DNA from: CAYTGM01 sp964437365
GTDB lineage: Bacteria; Sumerlaeota; Sumerlaeia; SLMS01
NCBI GenBank assembly: GCA_964437365.1
Contig: CAYTGM010000007.1
Span: 168,680-232,679, forward strand
Length of the DNA stretch: 64,000 nucleotides
Reading direction: 5' to 3'
The position numbers were made by a program, and so were the translations under genes. The stretch's first letter is position 1, and each line of letters begins with the position of its first letter. Positions 34,640-43,062 of this stretch are shown here, in pieces. The notes beneath the pieces were generated by a model. The model was not told the DNA's origin, did not search any database, and saw only the letters and a program-made list of their open reading frames with translations.

Positions 34640-35263
34640 ATGGACGACCAAAAACCACGTAAACTCGTTATATACGGTATCATTGCTTTCGTTGTGGCTG
34701 CTCCAATTATACTTATTCTTCTTTATGTGATGCCTTTTTACTTTACCTGGCAGGGATCATTTGAGGGAACAATCGTTGGGAAGATCGAAAGTTATTGATC
34801 ACGCGTACCAGTCGTTCTGAAGATTGAAACTCCTGAAGGGAATGTCATTTCGCATTCAGTGGCACCGACCATGGAAAGGTTTTTTCAGGATGGTGATTAT
34901 GTCTATAAAGAAACCAAAGAAAAAGCTGCTCTCTTTCGAGAAGGTCGGCAGCTGACCAACGTTGGATTTCGACAGGACGAGATTCCTTTTCCTGGAGTCA
35001 AACAACCTACTTCAGGGACGGAGATGACTCAGAACAGTCAAGCGACAGTAACGATCGTCGACCCTGCTGACTCCAATTGAACGGAAAAAGATGTGAAGCG
35101 ACTTCTAAATGAAGCCCGTCAGCTCTGGACTTCAGGAAAATTGAATGAAGCTATTGAAAAGTCCGAAGAGGCACTCACTATACGCAAGTCACTCTATGGA
35201 TCTGATCATTCCCTCGTTATAGAAGTTGAAGCACAGCTGAACACCGCTCGTCAGAACTTGTAG
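34640..35263 (+). pseudogene. One 208-codon frame interrupted by two in-frame UGA codons
   Basis: From ATG 34640 one reading frame runs to TAG 35261-35263 with only two interruptions, both TGA (34796-34798 and 35078-35080). Part 1 has a membrane segment (IIAFVVAAPIILILLYV). Part 2 continues a beta-rich domain without a break in character (VGKIESY, UGA, SRVPVVLKIETPEGN). Part 3 is a TPR-like hairpin (LLNEARQLWTSGKLNEAIEK). Trp is written TGG twice and Arg is written CGA three times in the same frame, so CGA-to-TGA mutation is the simplest explanation. UGA readthrough or selenocysteine cannot be ruled out. No good ribosome-binding site is seen. Confidence 0.7.
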
Positions 35264-35270
35264 GATTGCA

Positions 35271-35312
35271 AGGCAAAGAAAATGCGCCGGAGTCATTCGG
35301 ACCCCGACGCAT
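35271..35312 (-). terminator. Terminator of the amidase operon
   Basis: Read on the minus strand, ATGCGTCGGGGTC pairs with GACTCCGGCGCAT over 13 positions including two G-U pairs, around CGAAT, and is followed by TTTCTTT. On the plus strand the two wobble pairs become mismatches, so the hairpin belongs to the minus-strand transcript. It begins 43 bases after the amidase stop. Confidence 0.85.
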
Positions 35313-35355
35313 CATGGTAGAACTTTTTGAGAGGTCTCAGAAGCCTCTAATTGCT

Positions 35356-37239
35356 TTACTGAGGTACCAGCTTGATCGCGTCTGCAATCACGTAGTCACC
35401 AGATGAAGTCCAGCAGGAAAGTGCAACACGCGTTGCAAGTCCGGAGCTGAACGTGTATGTACCAAGCGATACCCATGTTCCGTTGTTCTGTGTCTGATCA
35501 GCAGTAACAGTTGTTGAGCCACCGCTGTGATACACGATGTATGGAGCCGATGAAGCCCTGTTACTTCCAGCAGTCCAGCGAGCGAAGACTTCATACGACC
35601 CACCGCTTTGAAGATTTAGTTTCCAGGTGGCAGCATCGCCTGTTGCCTCGGTAGCACGAGCTTTATAATTCGAGCCAAGGTATCCAGAAACGGACGTACT
35701 GTCGAACCAGTTGCTGGATGCTGTGAAATCAGAATCAGTATTATCAACAACGAATTCCGCAGGGCCAGCCTGAACAAAGCGAATCGCATCGGCAGAAACC
35801 ACGGCGCCACTACCGGCATCCGTCAGAACCACATTTGCGTTTGAGTCGAAGGCATAGGTACCAAGGAAGTTCCATTGGCCACCATTCGCTGTCTGGTTGG
35901 CAGGGATGTTTGATGTACCGCTGAGGTGATTGATCTGATAAACAGCGTCGGGCGACCTGTTGCTGCTCGAAACCCACCATGCATAGACATCATAGCTCGC
36001 CGTTGGAAGAGAGGCAGACCATGTTGCCGAGTCAGCGCCACCGCCAGTCAAAGCGTACAGTGAGTTCGTTCCATAGAAACCACTACCGCTCGATGCGCCC
36101 CAGGAACCGGTTGTTGCAAAGCCTGAGTCACTGTTGTCGACGATCTCTTCATAAGCACCAGTGTAGACAAATCGGATAGCATCTGCGGAAACAACAGCGC
36201 CATTACCCGTATCTTCGATGACAACATTGCTGTTTGAATCGAGCGTGAAGTTACCCAGAAGATTCCACTGTCCACCGTTGGTCGTCTGGTTTGCGGCGAT
36301 GTTTGAAGTCCCGCCCGCATGGTTCACTTGATATACGGCATTCGAAGACCTGTTACTGCCAGCGACCCACCAGGCGTAAACATCATACTGAGCGAGGTCG
36401 AGTCCGGGAGCCCAGGTTGCTGTATCTGTGGCTCCGCCTACGAAAGAATATAGCGAGTCGTTGTTGTAGTAACCGCTTCCACTTGAGGTTCCCCAGGATC
36501 CTGTCGTGCTGAACTCCGCATCCTGATTATCAATGATCGTCGCCTGACCACCAGTTCCCTGAATTCGCGCATTGATCTCGTCGCGCGCTTCACCGGTGAA
36601 GTGGTTCGTACCGATGATTGTGTTGTAGATGGTATCCCCAGGACATGCAGTGGCCCGGGCATCACGGTGACCGTCGAGATAACCGACGGTGTTTCCACCG
36701 TAAGAACCTTCACCGTAAGGTGAATAGCCATCGGGCATTCTCCAGGCAATGACGTCATACATCATGTCTTTCTGCGCCTGAGTGATAACGTGGTTATAGG
36801 GGGGGTGGTAGTAGCCAAGGTTAGAGAAGCCAAAACTGTTGGTGTTTACGCCGTCGTGAGCGCCTCGAGGACGCTGGCTCTTGTTGATCGAGTTTCGGCG
36901 GCCTTCGAAAGAATTTCCGAGCTTATCAAAGAGGAAATGATAGCCGATGTCACTCCATCCATTGATGTCCATATGGATGTTTTGTACGGCTCTCACTTTC
37001 GCTTTGGAATCAGAAATACTGTTTACGTTATAGTCGCCGGACCCAGCTGTATGGTGAATGATCGCTCGGTTCAGTGCAGACATCGTAACGGGAGTACTTG
37101 TTGAGCGCGAGCCCCAGCAGGCACGGTCACAAATACTGGGTTGAGTTGCTTGCCCGGCTGCCGAAGCAGACTGAGGCAGGATGGCAGGGAACGAGAGCGC
37201 ACAGAGCGCTCCAGCCAAAGGTAATATTCGTTTGAACAT
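35356..37239 (-). CDS. Exported N-acetylmuramoyl-L-alanine amidase (PGRP type) with three golvesin-like domains
   Basis: The enzyme cleaves the bond between N-acetylmuramic acid and the peptide stem of peptidoglycan. The 627-residue product has a signal peptide ending near SASA and an amidase_2/PGRP domain (about 45-225) with IIHHTA (zinc ligand H62 or H63), DIGYHFLFD, GHRDARATACPGD (H191 and C199 as ligands) and the RGAHDG loop. Three similar C-terminal modules follow (about 235-360, 365-490, 495-627), each opening with F-x-T-T-G-S-W-like sequence and closing with SADAIRFV. They match the golvesin/Xly carbohydrate-binding-like fold also found in the GHL10 protein upstream. They probably hold the enzyme to cell-wall glycan. 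Confidence 0.92.
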   Translation of the reverse strand: MFKRILPLAGALCALSFPAILPQSASAAGQATQPSICDRACWGSRSTSTPVTMSALNRAIIHHTAGSGDYNVNSISDSKAKVRAVQNIHMDINGWSDIGYHFLFDKLGNSFEGRRNSINKSQRPRGAHDGVNTNSFGFSNLGYYHPPYNHVITQAQKDMMYDVIAWRMPDGYSPYGEGSYGGNTVGYLDGHRDARATACPGDTIYNTIIGTNHFTGEARDEINARIQGTGGQATIIDNQDAEFSTTGSWGTSSGSGYYNNDSLYSFVGGATDTATWAPGLDLAQYDVYAWWVAGSNRSSNAVYQVNHAGGTSNIAANQTTNGGQWNLLGNFTLDSNSNVVIEDTGNGAVVSADAIRFVYTGAYEEIVDNSDSGFATTGSWGASSGSGFYGTNSLYALTGGGADSATWSASLPTASYDVYAWWVSSSNRSPDAVYQINHLSGTSNIPANQTANGGQWNFLGTYAFDSNANVVLTDAGSGAVVSADAIRFVQAGPAEFVVDNTDSDFTASSNWFDSTSVSGYLGSNYKARATEATGDAATWKLNLQSGGSYEVFARWTAGSNRASSAPYIVYHSGGSTTVTADQTQNNGTWVSLGTYTFSSGLATRVALSCWTSSGDYVIADAIKLVPQ

Positions 37240-37294
37240 ACGAACTCCTGTGAGATATAGGGATGTTGCAACGGACTAGTGACCCTGGGGTGGT

Positions 37295-38005
37295 CTACTC
37301 TTTTGGTTCTCTCTCTTTCATGGCTTCCTGTTCTTGATCAGGCAGCTCCTGCAGGGGGATCGACGACCCATCAAGGTCACTAACCGTTCGAGTTTCGGGG
37401 GCTCCGTAAGTAAAGCGCTTCGGATTCGGAGCGCGTACCCAGAGCAGACTGACCTCAAGAACGAGGTCCGTATTTGGGGGAACAATAAAGTGATTGTCTT
37501 CCCATCCATTCTCCCCGAACGCCTTATCCGCCCTGATATAGGCGAGGCGCTTTCCTCCCTCTTTCATTGTTCCAATAACTTTCTCAAAAGAAGCCAGCGT
37601 ACTTTGACCATCAAGAATCTCAAGGTCTCCTGTACCGAAAAAGAACCGGTCAGACGCATGCTTTTCGAAATACTGCATCTCATATCCGTTTTCATCATAG
37701 ATACGCCACATAATATACGTCATCGCTCCTTCAACAGGAGGATCTCCTGTACCTTCACGGACATCCTGAAACTTCAGGCCGTCTTCGATAACAACCCATG
37801 GTTCATTCTTCCGCTCAAGGTAGAGAGTAGACGTTGTTCGTTTCGGAAGTGTCTTGACCGTTGTATAGTCTCCCTCGCCCATGTGAGCGTTTGCGGGTGA
37901 GACAAAACAGACTAGAACGGAGAAACAGATCAGACCCTGGATCACGTTCCATGTAGAAGATCCTCTACAGGGCTTACTTTGATTATCTATACGTGCAAAT
38001 ATCAT
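37295..38005 (-). CDS. Exported FKBP-type peptidyl-prolyl isomerase
   Basis: The 236-residue product has a signal sequence (LICFSVLVCFVSPANA) after a longer basic leader. Its C-terminal FKBP domain (about residues 70-195) contains DGLKFQDVREGTGDPP, FEKVIGTMKEGGKRLAYI and NTDLVLEVSLLWV, the core strands and active-site loop of FK506-binding isomerases. It should speed proline isomerisation during folding of exported proteins such as the amidase encoded next. The start overlaps the preceding stop by 4 bases (ATGA). The gene lies 55 bases before the amidase start. Confidence 0.87.
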   Translation of the reverse strand: MIFARIDNQSKPCRGSSTWNVIQGLICFSVLVCFVSPANAHMGEGDYTTVKTLPKRTTSTLYLERKNEPWVVIEDGLKFQDVREGTGDPPVEGAMTYIMWRIYDENGYEMQYFEKHASDRFFFGTGDLEILDGQSTLASFEKVIGTMKEGGKRLAYIRADKAFGENGWEDNHFIVPPNTDLVLEVSLLWVRAPNPKRFTYGAPETRTVSDLDGSSIPLQELPDQEQEAMKEREPKE

Positions 38006-38871
38006 TCAGATACGACCTCCAGAGGCGAATCTTCACCAACTTCAACCAGCGACCCTTCTCCCATGGTGCTATCCTGATAAAAGAGCTGAAAATCAGACAC
38101 GACGGGCGACTCACCGGTCTCAGAATAGAGTGTGAGAGCATACTTGAAAAACTGGTATTGTTTGAGGCCGTAGAAAGTCATGTCCCCTAGAACGTATCCA
38201 TAATTTGGATTAGGTCGCCCATCAGGGTATGTTTCAGAAATCTCCCCTGCTGTATGTGCACCAGTCGTTGGAAACCAGTCCGTCCAGTGTTCCCCATCGG
38301 GGCTAAGCGCAATTTCGACCAGTACTTCGGTCCCTTCCGGACTGTGTTCCTTCCACATGGGATTCACAGCGTTGGAGTTGAAGTTCAACATGACGGGAGG
38401 TGACTCGAGCATTCCGGAGCGTGGAAGATCTTCGTCCCCAGGTTTTGGCGGATTAAGGGTCAGTCCAGCATCAGTCAAAAGAAGGTCCTGGCCCTCCACC
38501 CTATAGTCAGCAGGAATAACTCCCAGGCCTGCAAACGAGAAGCGCATGATATCACGGGGCTGCATTTCCGGATCCATCCCGTTGTATGTATGCGTCGGTT
38601 CTTTATCTTCTTCAACGACCTCTGCCACCTGTCCCTCAGCTTCAATGACAGCAGGGTCGACCGTTGTTTCTTCAGGTAGAGTTTCAGGTACTTCTGCCTG
38701 AACGGGCTCTTCTTCAACGAGATTGCTTACCTCAGCCATCTGAACGGGCGATTCCAACTCCTGTAGAGGTTCGGCTTCGATGGCCACCTCCTCACTCTGC
38801 ATATAGAAGATGAGACCACCAATACAGAGGACCAGGATGATGGCTATAACGGGAAGACTTCTTTTAGGCAT
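38002..38871 (-). CDS. Membrane-anchored protein with acidic linker and beta-sandwich domain
   Basis: The 289-residue product has one N-terminal membrane helix (7-24), a long Glu/Pro/Val-rich linker (about 26-95) and a C-terminal beta-rich domain. Sequences such as EIALSPDGEHWTDWFP and YQFFKYALTLYSETGESP look like a discoidin or galactose-binding-like sandwich. It is the first gene of the minus-strand unit with the FKBP and amidase genes. A linker of this composition would span the periplasm or peptidoglycan, so a wall-associated role fits. The family is not recognised. Confidence 0.7.
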   Translation of the reverse strand: MPKRSLPVIAIILVLCIGGLIFYMQSEEVAIEAEPLQELESPVQMAEVSNLVEEEPVQAEVPETLPEETTVDPAVIEAEGQVAEVVEEDKEPTHTYNGMDPEMQPRDIMRFSFAGLGVIPADYRVEGQDLLLTDAGLTLNPPKPGDEDLPRSGMLESPPVMLNFNSNAVNPMWKEHSPEGTEVLVEIALSPDGEHWTDWFPTTGAHTAGEISETYPDGRPNPNYGYVLGDMTFYGLKQYQFFKYALTLYSETGESPVVSDFQLFYQDSTMGEGSLVEVGEDSPLEVVSE

Positions 38872-39550
38872 AGAAACAACTCAATCCAGTGACTTTCTCC
38901 CTTAAAAAACGGGAGGAAAATAATGTCTAGACCGGACGAGATATTAAGTTTTGATGGTAACAGTCAAGGAATTTCAAAAAAATATCATCACTATTTTATT
39001 CTGTAAATACAACTTTGGTTGAGCGAGGTTTCGAGTATTTTCGGCTTCTAAATGACCCTCGAAAGATTGTGTGTTATTCAAATCCCCCGTCAAATACGTT
39101 TAAGTAATAAAGTGCTGGCCTTGAATATACAAAACCCTCCCAGAGTTTGTGCAATAAAAGTGCAAAACACAAGATGATATAGACGAGGAAAAACCCCGAA
39201 AAGCGTGCCTTTTGAAGCTTACCTTGGACTCACAACTAAATTTGAATTAAACAACCAGGGTTGTTAAGTTCATGCATTCATGGAGCCGTGCCACTTTTCC
39301 AGCGGCGAATGTTTGGTGAAGCCTCCGCTCAAGACGCGTAAGGAATACCAGGTTGTCATCTCTCAGAATTCACCTCGTGAAAGACTACAGGCTGCCTGAA
39401 ACAGGTTCTGGGCTCTCGCTAGTGGAAACCCATTTATGAAAAACTCGCCAAATAAGCACCTCATCTGTCAGATTTTCGCAGAGATCAGAGGGGGAGGCCT
39501 GTTAAAACCCACACCTCGAAATGAATCTTATTCCCCATTGGAGTATCTAA
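38872..39550. other. Divergent intergenic region of about 680 bases, no gene seen
   Basis: The left half (38930-39250) is A/T-rich and probably holds the promoters of both flanking genes. The right half (39270-39540) is closer to average composition, with short self-complementary stretches such as CAACC-AG-GGTTG near 39256. It could be a long malQ leader or a small RNA gene. No open frame with coding character and no known RNA signature was found. Confidence 0.4.
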
Positions 39551-41140
39551 ATGGCTCTCGATAAACGACTTGCAGGAGTTCTTCTCCACCCCACATCCCT
39601 CCCCGGGCGCTATGGAATCGGCGATATCGGTCCAGAGTGTTACCGCTTTCTCGACTGGATGCACGATGCGGGTCTCGCCTACTGGCAGGTTCTGCCACTG
39701 GGTCCAACTTCTTATGGCGACTCGCCCTATCAGTGTTTTTCAGCTTTCGCAGGAAATCCGATGCTGGTCAGCCCCGAGCTATTAGTGGATCACGGCCTGG
39801 CCACCACAGAAGAAATTCACCCTCCCGCCTTCCCCACTGACAACGTCGATTACGGTTGGGTTATTCAATGGAAGACAGAAGTCCTCCGTCGCGTTCATGA
39901 GAAATTCATCGCCAGCCCGAATGATGAATTCAAAACAAAATACGATGAGTTTCAAAAACGTAAAGACATCAAGGTCTGGCTCCAGGACTACGCCGAGTTT
40001 CGCGTTTGTAAAGACCTTCACGATGGGTGTGCCTGGAACGAGTGGGAAGAAGGGCTGAAGTTCCGTAAGAAAGCTGCCCTGACAAAACTGCGCAAAGAGC
40101 ATAAGGTCAGTATAGACTTCCATAAATTCATCCAGTTCCTCTTTTTCTATCAGTGGGAGAAGGTACGAGCCGCAGCAGCGGAAAGAAATATTCAGATTAT
40201 TGGTGATGCGCCGATATACGTTGCCTACGACAGTTCTGACACCTGGGCAAACCAGGAGCTCTTCCAGCTCGACAGCGAGGCGAATCCTACCTCCGTTGCT
40301 GGCGTTCCACCAGACTACTTCAGCGCAACCGGCCAACTTTGGGGGAACCCACTCTATAACTGGGCGAAACTGAAGGCGACAAAGTATAAGTGGTGGATGG
40401 ATCGCATGACCTCGATCTTCGAACTCGTTGATGTCGTGCGTCTCGACCATTTTCGAGGTTTCATGGCTTACTGGTCTGTGCCTGCAGAGGAGACCACGGC
40501 TGTGAATGGTAAGTGGGTTAAAGGACCGGGAGCAGAGTTCTTCAAAGCTGTGAAGAGAAAATTCAAAGAACTACCTATTATCGCAGAGGACCTCGGTGAA
40601 ATCACCGAGGACGTGATCGAAGTTCGTGATCAATTTAACCTTCCCGGCATGAATGTCATGCAGTTTGCCTGGTCTGTTGCTTCGGTCGAGCCCCTCATTC
40701 CCGACCCCGGTTGCAGCTTTCAGCTTCACAATCATCTTGAGAATTCAGTAGTCTATACGGGAACTCACGATAACGATACTTCCCTTGGCTGGTTTCAGAA
40801 CTCTTCTGAAGAGTCTGAACGTCATCACCTGCGAGTGTATTTGGCCACTGATGCCGGTGCTCCCCACTGGGACCTGATCCGGGCAGCCATGATGAGTGTC
40901 GGCCGGACAGCCATTGTTCCCATGCAGGACTTTCTCGGACTGGGAAGTGAATGTCGCATGAACTTTCCCGGAAAGGCCTCCGGTAACTGGAGCTGGAGAA
41001 TGAATGAATCAGCAACCAGCATGGAGCTGTCAAAATCTATACGTTCACTCACACTTACTTATCAGCGCTGTGCCACACCGCCTCCCCAGGCGCTTCCACC
41101 TGCGAAAAAAGCAGTAACGGGCGAGTATCCTTACGATTAA
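39551..41140 (+). CDS. malQ: 4-alpha-glucanotransferase (GH77, amylomaltase)
   Basis: MalQ transfers alpha-1,4-glucan segments between maltodextrins and releases glucose; in many bacteria it serves glycogen or maltodextrin turnover. The 529-residue cytoplasmic protein has the GH77 features: GVLLHPTSLPGRYGIGD at the start, LPLGPTSYGDSPYQ, VAGVPPDYFSATGQLWGNP, the nucleophile Asp299 in VRLDHFRGF, IIAEDLG with the acid/base Glu, and TGTHDNDTSLGW. The ATG gives the complete conserved N-terminus, so the start is secure. No other maltose gene is adjacent. A long 5' leader precedes it. Confidence 0.95.
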   Translation: MALDKRLAGVLLHPTSLPGRYGIGDIGPECYRFLDWMHDAGLAYWQVLPLGPTSYGDSPYQCFSAFAGNPMLVSPELLVDHGLATTEEIHPPAFPTDNVDYGWVIQWKTEVLRRVHEKFIASPNDEFKTKYDEFQKRKDIKVWLQDYAEFRVCKDLHDGCAWNEWEEGLKFRKKAALTKLRKEHKVSIDFHKFIQFLFFYQWEKVRAAAAERNIQIIGDAPIYVAYDSSDTWANQELFQLDSEANPTSVAGVPPDYFSATGQLWGNPLYNWAKLKATKYKWWMDRMTSIFELVDVVRLDHFRGFMAYWSVPAEETTAVNGKWVKGPGAEFFKAVKRKFKELPIIAEDLGEITEDVIEVRDQFNLPGMNVMQFAWSVASVEPLIPDPGCSFQLHNHLENSVVYTGTHDNDTSLGWFQNSSEESERHHLRVYLATDAGAPHWDLIRAAMMSVGRTAIVPMQDFLGLGSECRMNFPGKASGNWSWRMNESATSMELSKSIRSLTLTYQRCATPPPQALPPAKKAVTGEYPYD

Positions 41141-41200
41141 ATCTCTATTCGCAACAATTCTGACTGGAAAACAATAAATATAACTGAGTACGGAGAAAAC

Positions 41201-41998
41201 ATGGATAACAATGAACTAAGAAAACAAATAGAAGTAAGTTGGGAATCACGCGGTGAAACAGTTTCTGAGTCTGCTGATCAGGCCGTCAAAACTGCCTTAC
41301 AGCTTTTGACGGAGGGAACAATCCGTGCCGCTTCGAAGGAAAATGGCTCAGATTGGGTTGCTCATGAGTGGGTGAAGAAAGCTGTGCTTCTCTCCTTCTC
41401 TTTTCGACAGTCAAAGCCCATGGAGGCAGGATCGCTCCACTTTTTTGACAAAGTTGATGTACAGGGTGACTGGCAAAACAAAGGAGCCCGCGTGGTTCCC
41501 CCGGCTACCGTGCGGCATGGAGCGCATATCGCCGCAGGGACGATCCTGATGCCCAGCTACGTCAATATTGGAGCCTATGTCGACTCAGGAACGATGATCG
41601 ACACCTGGGCAACAGTCGGAAGCTGCGCCCAGATCGGGAAGAACTGCCACATCAGCGGTGGTGTGGGAATCGGCGGAGTTCTGGAACCCCTGCAAGCAAC
41701 TCCCGTCATTATCGAAGATAACTGCTTTGTTGGGGCCCGTTCGGAAATCGCCGAAGGAGTCATCGTCCGCGAGGGAGCTGTCCTCGCCATGGGTTGCTAT
41801 GTGTCTGCTTCTACGCGTATATATGATGCGACACAAGGGAAGCAACTCGAACGCGGCGAAATCCCTTCCCGAGCTGTTGTCGTTCCAGGGGCACTTCCCA
41901 GCGAAGACGGCACTCACTCAACATACGCTCTGATCATTAAGAAGTATCGCGACGAAAAGACAGATGCAAAAACAGCCCTGAACGATATCCTTCGTTAA
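41201..41998 (+). CDS. dapD: Tetrahydrodipicolinate N-succinyltransferase
   Basis: DapD adds a succinyl group to tetrahydrodipicolinate in the lysine and meso-diaminopimelate pathway, using succinyl-CoA. The 265-residue product has a helical N-terminal domain and a left-handed beta-helix of hexapeptide repeats: VRHGAHIAAGTILMPSYVNI, IGAYVDSGTMIDTWATVGSC, ISGGVGIGGVLEPLQATPVI and VGARSEIAEGVIVREG. These match the DapD signature closely. Its presence shows that the succinylase branch is used for peptidoglycan precursor synthesis. GGAG precedes the ATG. A UUCG hairpin follows the stop. Confidence 0.96.
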   Translation: MDNNELRKQIEVSWESRGETVSESADQAVKTALQLLTEGTIRAASKENGSDWVAHEWVKKAVLLSFSFRQSKPMEAGSLHFFDKVDVQGDWQNKGARVVPPATVRHGAHIAAGTILMPSYVNIGAYVDSGTMIDTWATVGSCAQIGKNCHISGGVGIGGVLEPLQATPVIIEDNCFVGARSEIAEGVIVREGAVLAMGCYVSASTRIYDATQGKQLERGEIPSRAVVVPGALPSEDGTHSTYALIIKKYRDEKTDAKTALNDILR

Positions 41999-42029
41999 GG
42001 CGCCTGTCAGGAAGATTCTAATCTGTGGA

Positions 42030-42053
42030 CGGGCATGTTCTTCGGAGCATGCC
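42030..42053 (+). terminator. UUCG-capped hairpin after dapD
   Basis: GGGCATGTTC and GAGCATGCCC form a 10-bp stem (one G-U) closed by TTCG, 31 bases after the dapD stop. No T run follows, so it may stabilise the mRNA end or need a factor for termination. The hairpin directly abuts the DnaA-box cluster. Confidence 0.65.
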
Positions 42054-42056
42054 CAC

Positions 42057-42102
42057 TTATCCACAGGGTTACTCCTCAACCTGTGAATATCTCTGTGGAT
42101 AA
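42057..42102. promoter_or_regulatory. Cluster of DnaA boxes between dapD and rdgC
   Basis: TTATCCACA at 42057-42065 is a perfect DnaA box. TGTGGATAA at 42094-42102 is the same box in reverse orientation. TGTGAATAT at 42082-42090 (reverse) differs by one base from TTATTCACA, and a weaker match, TGTGGACGG, lies at 42023-42031. The two perfect boxes form an inverted pair 28 bases apart. DnaA could bind here as a regulator of the rdgC pair or as part of an origin. The remaining 295 bases up to the rdgC start are not notably A/T-rich, and no gene is seen there. Confidence 0.65.
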
Positions 42103-42397
42103 ATTGAGGAAACCCTGTTAGAGCCATTCTCAAAATATCTTGCCGTTACCCGCAGGCTACAACAGACACCTTCGACTCCGCTCAAGCCTCGAAATAGCAC
42201 CACTATGACTGCGTTTGAGTGAATCCGAAGCCACCTGTTTCGCTCAGCGGTTATTTGGCAAACTATCCCAAGAAGGGCTTCAGAGAAAAATCTATGTGGG
42301 CCTCTGGTTGACAGCTCCCCGTCTGCTCACTCTTATGGGCGACTCCCTGAGGCGTTAATGCTCGGGGTCTAATTTACAACAAGGAACCTTAGAATCG

Positions 42398-43060
42398 ATG
42401 CCCTTTCTATCAGGCGCCCTGAGCGTCAGAAGATTCATGGTGATGAATGATATTTCCGCGTCTCTCCCTCAAACGGCGACTCTCGCCATGAGGCGGTACA
42501 CCTTTCGCCCTATCGATGATACACGAGGTGAGAAGGAGAGCGTCGGCTGGGTGAACCCCAGAAATATTCTGGCTGAGCAATTCACGTACGACGATGTGAT
42601 TACTCAGTCGTATATGCTTCTCGGAGTTCGCCGAGACAGAAAGGTTTTCTCGCCTGTTCTCTACAGAGCCCGTCGACACCGTAAGTTCGAAGAGGTTAAA
42701 AAAGAACGTGGTCTTGAGAAGCTTTCACGCCAGCAGCGTCTTGCTCTTGAAGAAGAACTGACCATTGAAATGCTGAAAGAAACATCTCCCACCAGCGCCT
42801 TCTCTGAACTTGTCTGGGAAATGAACAGCAACATCGTCTTGATGGGAGCAACTTCAAACGCACTCTGCGACCGCATTCAGGAGCTTTTCGAAGCAACCTT
42901 TGATATGCGTTTACGTCCTGTCTTTCCTGCCCTGACCGGTGCCGAGTATATATCCACCAACGGACTCGACGACGAGTATCACATGGCAAGCGCAGGAACA
43001 CAGAAAACGGTGAGTGCCGGTCAACAGGCAGACTCTGAAAGCGGAAGTGAGGAAGGATAA
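42398..43060 (+). CDS. rdgC: RdgC-like recombination-associated protein, N-terminal part
   Basis: RdgC forms rings around double-stranded DNA and restrains RecA. The 220-residue product shows the RdgC start MPFLSGALSVRRFMV, VGWVNPRN, RKVFSPVLYRARRHRKFEEV, LSRQQRLALEEELTIEMLKE and the strand NIVLMGATSNALCDRIQELFEATF. Escherichia coli RdgC has about 300 residues in one chain; here the frame ends early, and a second gene 2 bases later carries sequence like the family C-terminal part. AAGGA lies upstream of the ATG. DnaA boxes lie about 300 bases before the gene. Confidence 0.82.
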   Translation: MPFLSGALSVRRFMVMNDISASLPQTATLAMRRYTFRPIDDTRGEKESVGWVNPRNILAEQFTYDDVITQSYMLLGVRRDRKVFSPVLYRARRHRKFEEVKKERGLEKLSRQQRLALEEELTIEMLKETSPTSAFSELVWEMNSNIVLMGATSNALCDRIQELFEATFDMRLRPVFPALTGAEYISTNGLDDEYHMASAGTQKTVSAGQQADSESGSEEG

Positions 43061-43062
43061 TC

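Noticed and set aside
34859..35080. Independent 73-aa gene starting inside the region after the beta-helix gene
   Set aside because: The frame is only the middle part of the longer frame 34640-35263 between two UGA codons, and its start codon has no ribosome-binding site.
34796..35080. UGA read as tryptophan or as a general sense codon
   Set aside because: TGA ends many other intact genes in the window, and the same frame uses TGG for tryptophan.
39270..39540. 6S or other known structured RNA upstream of malQ
   Set aside because: No signature of 6S RNA, RNase P RNA, tmRNA or SRP RNA was found; only weak self-complementarity is visible.
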